From: an uncultured Porphyromonadaceae bacterium
GTDB taxonomy: Bacteria; Bacteroidota; Bacteroidia; Bacteroidales; Coprobacteraceae
Length of the DNA stretch: 15,481 nt
Direction of reading: 5' to 3'
Assembly: GCA_900545915.1 (NCBI GenBank)
Contig: URAV01000050.1
Coordinates: forward strand, 1 to 15,481
Positions 14,553-15,481 of the stretch are shown piece by piece. The position numbers and the translations under genes were made by a program. The notes beneath the pieces are model-generated. The model saw only the letters and a program-made list of their open reading frames with translations, was not told the DNA's origin and did no database searches. The first letter of the stretch is position 1. The number at the start of each line of letters is the position of its first letter.

Positions 14553-15373
14553 AGAGGTATAACAGTTAAATCGAAAGGAGCTTCGAGGGTCTCTTTTCCT
14601 AATTTAAAAAGTTGGGGAGGAAAAATCGACGGCATTACCTGACGGATATATTCCTGAGTTATGCGGGTTATGATTTGTCGAGGCTCTTTGTCTCCGGTAA
14701 GCTGAAGTTCGTCTTTTTCCTGATCAAATCCCTGTTGCTCCCAAACATTGAGTATATAATAAGCCGCATCATGAATGTCTCCATATTCAAAAGAATTGGC
14801 GAATAGTAGTCCTTTTTTGTTAAAACACGCTATATCTATCCATTTTTTTTGCAGATGAACGTACATTTTAGAATTATTCCCGATTTTACTTCGCCTGTAA
14901 AAGTACTCGCATAAAGGAGTCAGTTGATGCAAAAACAGAGGGTTATCGAAAGTCCTTTTTAAAAAAGCGTAAATATCGTTGTTTACGCCGAACAGATTAT
15001 ATAATTGATTTTTGGGACATTCATTGCAGAGAATCTTGTCTGTATGATCTGGAAAACAAAAATCGTAATATATATTCAGTTTCTCGGCTTTCGGTTCAAT
15101 AGATTTAGGGATAAGCGTAAATCGTGGGGATTGTATTATTATATAAGTTCTACGAAAAGTTCTCAGTAAAACGGGTTGATTATATACAGCGTCTTCGATA
15201 GATTGAAGAAGAGTATTTCCGGTCGGCGGAAATACGATATTTTGTCCTTTATAGGAATTGTTGGTTGTCGGATCGGAAATGGCAAAATAACATCCGTCGT
15301 TTCTCAAACGAATCGATAAAATATAATTCTCCGTTTTTTCAGGAGGTGTTATTTTGTATATTTGCTCTCCCAT
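14540..15373 (-). CDS. DUF3822 family protein, function unknown
   Basis: A 277-residue protein without signal peptide or membrane segment. I recognise it as DUF3822 mainly from its overall pattern and its position directly before rsmD, an arrangement I recall as common in Bacteroidota. It is a mixed alpha/beta sequence with SIRLRNDGCYFAISD near the start, a four-residue C-x2-C (LCNECPK, 115-121) and a YVHLQKKWIDIACF segment near the middle. The repeated short beta-strand pattern could fit an actin-like (ASKHA) fold, but that is speculation. Its last 13 bases overlap rsmD, so it is probably cotranscribed and perhaps linked to ribosome maturation. Confidence 0.7.
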   Translation of the reverse strand: MGEQIYKITPPEKTENYILSIRLRNDGCYFAISDPTTNNSYKGQNIVFPPTGNTLLQSIEDAVYNQPVLLRTFRRTYIIIQSPRFTLIPKSIEPKAEKLNIYYDFCFPDHTDKILCNECPKNQLYNLFGVNNDIYAFLKRTFDNPLFLHQLTPLCEYFYRRSKIGNNSKMYVHLQKKWIDIACFNKKGLLFANSFEYGDIHDAAYYILNVWEQQGFDQEKDELQLTGDKEPRQIITRITQEYIRQVMPSIFPPQLFKLGKETLEAPFDLTVIPLCEL

Positions 15374-15402
15374 AATTCTTTTTCTGGATATTGCCGGTTT
15401 AG

Positions 15403-15421
15403 ACAGGCTCTTAAAGCCTGT
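15403..15421. promoter_or_regulatory. Perfect 7-bp palindrome upstream of DUF3822
   Basis: ACAGGCT (15403-15409), five bases, AGCCTGT (15415-15421), 30 nt before the ATG at 15373. It could be an operator or an RNA hairpin in the leader. It also coincides with the end of the dispersed repeat described for 15403-15481, so it may simply be a repeat terminus. Confidence 0.4.
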
Positions 15422-15481
15422 ACAAATTTTCCGACAAAAAATATTATCAGGTCATTTTTGTGTTTTCTTCCGGTCTTTTTT
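15403..15481 (-). repeat. Dispersed intergenic repeat, MITE-like (copy 2, cut by window end)
   Basis: Read on the minus strand, 15472-15424 aligns with 353-400 (about three quarters identical, one or two gaps), sharing CGGAAGAAAA and TAATATTTT. It then ends in AAAATTTGTACAGGCT followed by a second CCTGT box. The element continues beyond the window. It lies upstream of the DUF3822 gene as copy 1 lies upstream of the GH84 gene, so it could carry promoter or leader signals. Confidence 0.4.

Noticed and set aside
1..15481. CRISPR, toxin-antitoxin, phage, transposase or other defence system
   Set aside because: I looked on both strands and found no short regularly spaced repeats, no transposase or integrase motifs and no small paired toxin-like genes.

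Overview
The window looks like a chromosome segment from a gut- or mouth-type member of the Bacteroidales (Bacteroidota). The evidence is: AT-rich DNA (near 40% G+C by eye); start sites without Shine-Dalgarno sequences but with A-rich leaders; several promoters of the Bacteroidota type (TTTG, about 20 nt, TAnnTTTG); C-terminal domains of the type IX secretion (T9SS) sorting kind; and two families I know mainly from this phylum (DUF3843 and DUF3822). The genus cannot be fixed from the sequence alone.

Left part (1-10250, all on +): the 3' end of a surface protein gene, then a 1536-residue family GH84 beta-N-acetylglucosaminidase, a 609-residue non-catalytic surface protein, a 515-residue GEVD-domain protein, and a serine-type sulfatase. 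All four complete proteins carry signal peptides, and three end in T9SS-like sorting domains, as does the cut-off upstream gene. The GH84 protein and the 609-residue protein share a repeat plus sorting-domain module. The 609- and 515-residue proteins share an N-terminal or internal lectin-like domain. The set reads as a secreted or cell-surface kit for binding and trimming sulfated, GlcNAc-containing host glycans such as mucin. No SusC/SusD pair, regulator or sulfatase-maturing enzyme is in view, so it is not a standard polysaccharide utilisation locus as seen here. The last 160 bp of the cut-off gene and of the 609-residue gene are about 97% identical at DNA level, forming direct repeats 7013 bp apart around the GH84 gene.

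Middle (10251-10609): a convergent intergenic region with a strong bidirectional terminator and, on the minus strand, a complete small transcription unit of about 70 nt with a perfect promoter and an intrinsic terminator. I read this as a small RNA.

Right part (10610-15373): housekeeping-type genes. An exported esterase and a DUF3843 protein form a minus-strand operon. mutY runs divergently from it with its own promoter. Convergent to mutY is a DUF3822-rsmD pair whose reading frames overlap by 13 bp.

Two stretches, upstream of the GH84 gene (about 238-500) and upstream of DUF3822 (15403-15481), contain diverged copies of the same non-coding element with CCTG-TTGAATTTT-like terminal boxes. 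These look like a dispersed, MITE-like intergenic repeat. I see no tRNA, rRNA, CRISPR array, transposase, integrase or defence system. The most promising undescribed items are the small RNA unit, the dispersed repeat, the shared lectin-like domain, and the homogenised sorting-domain module.
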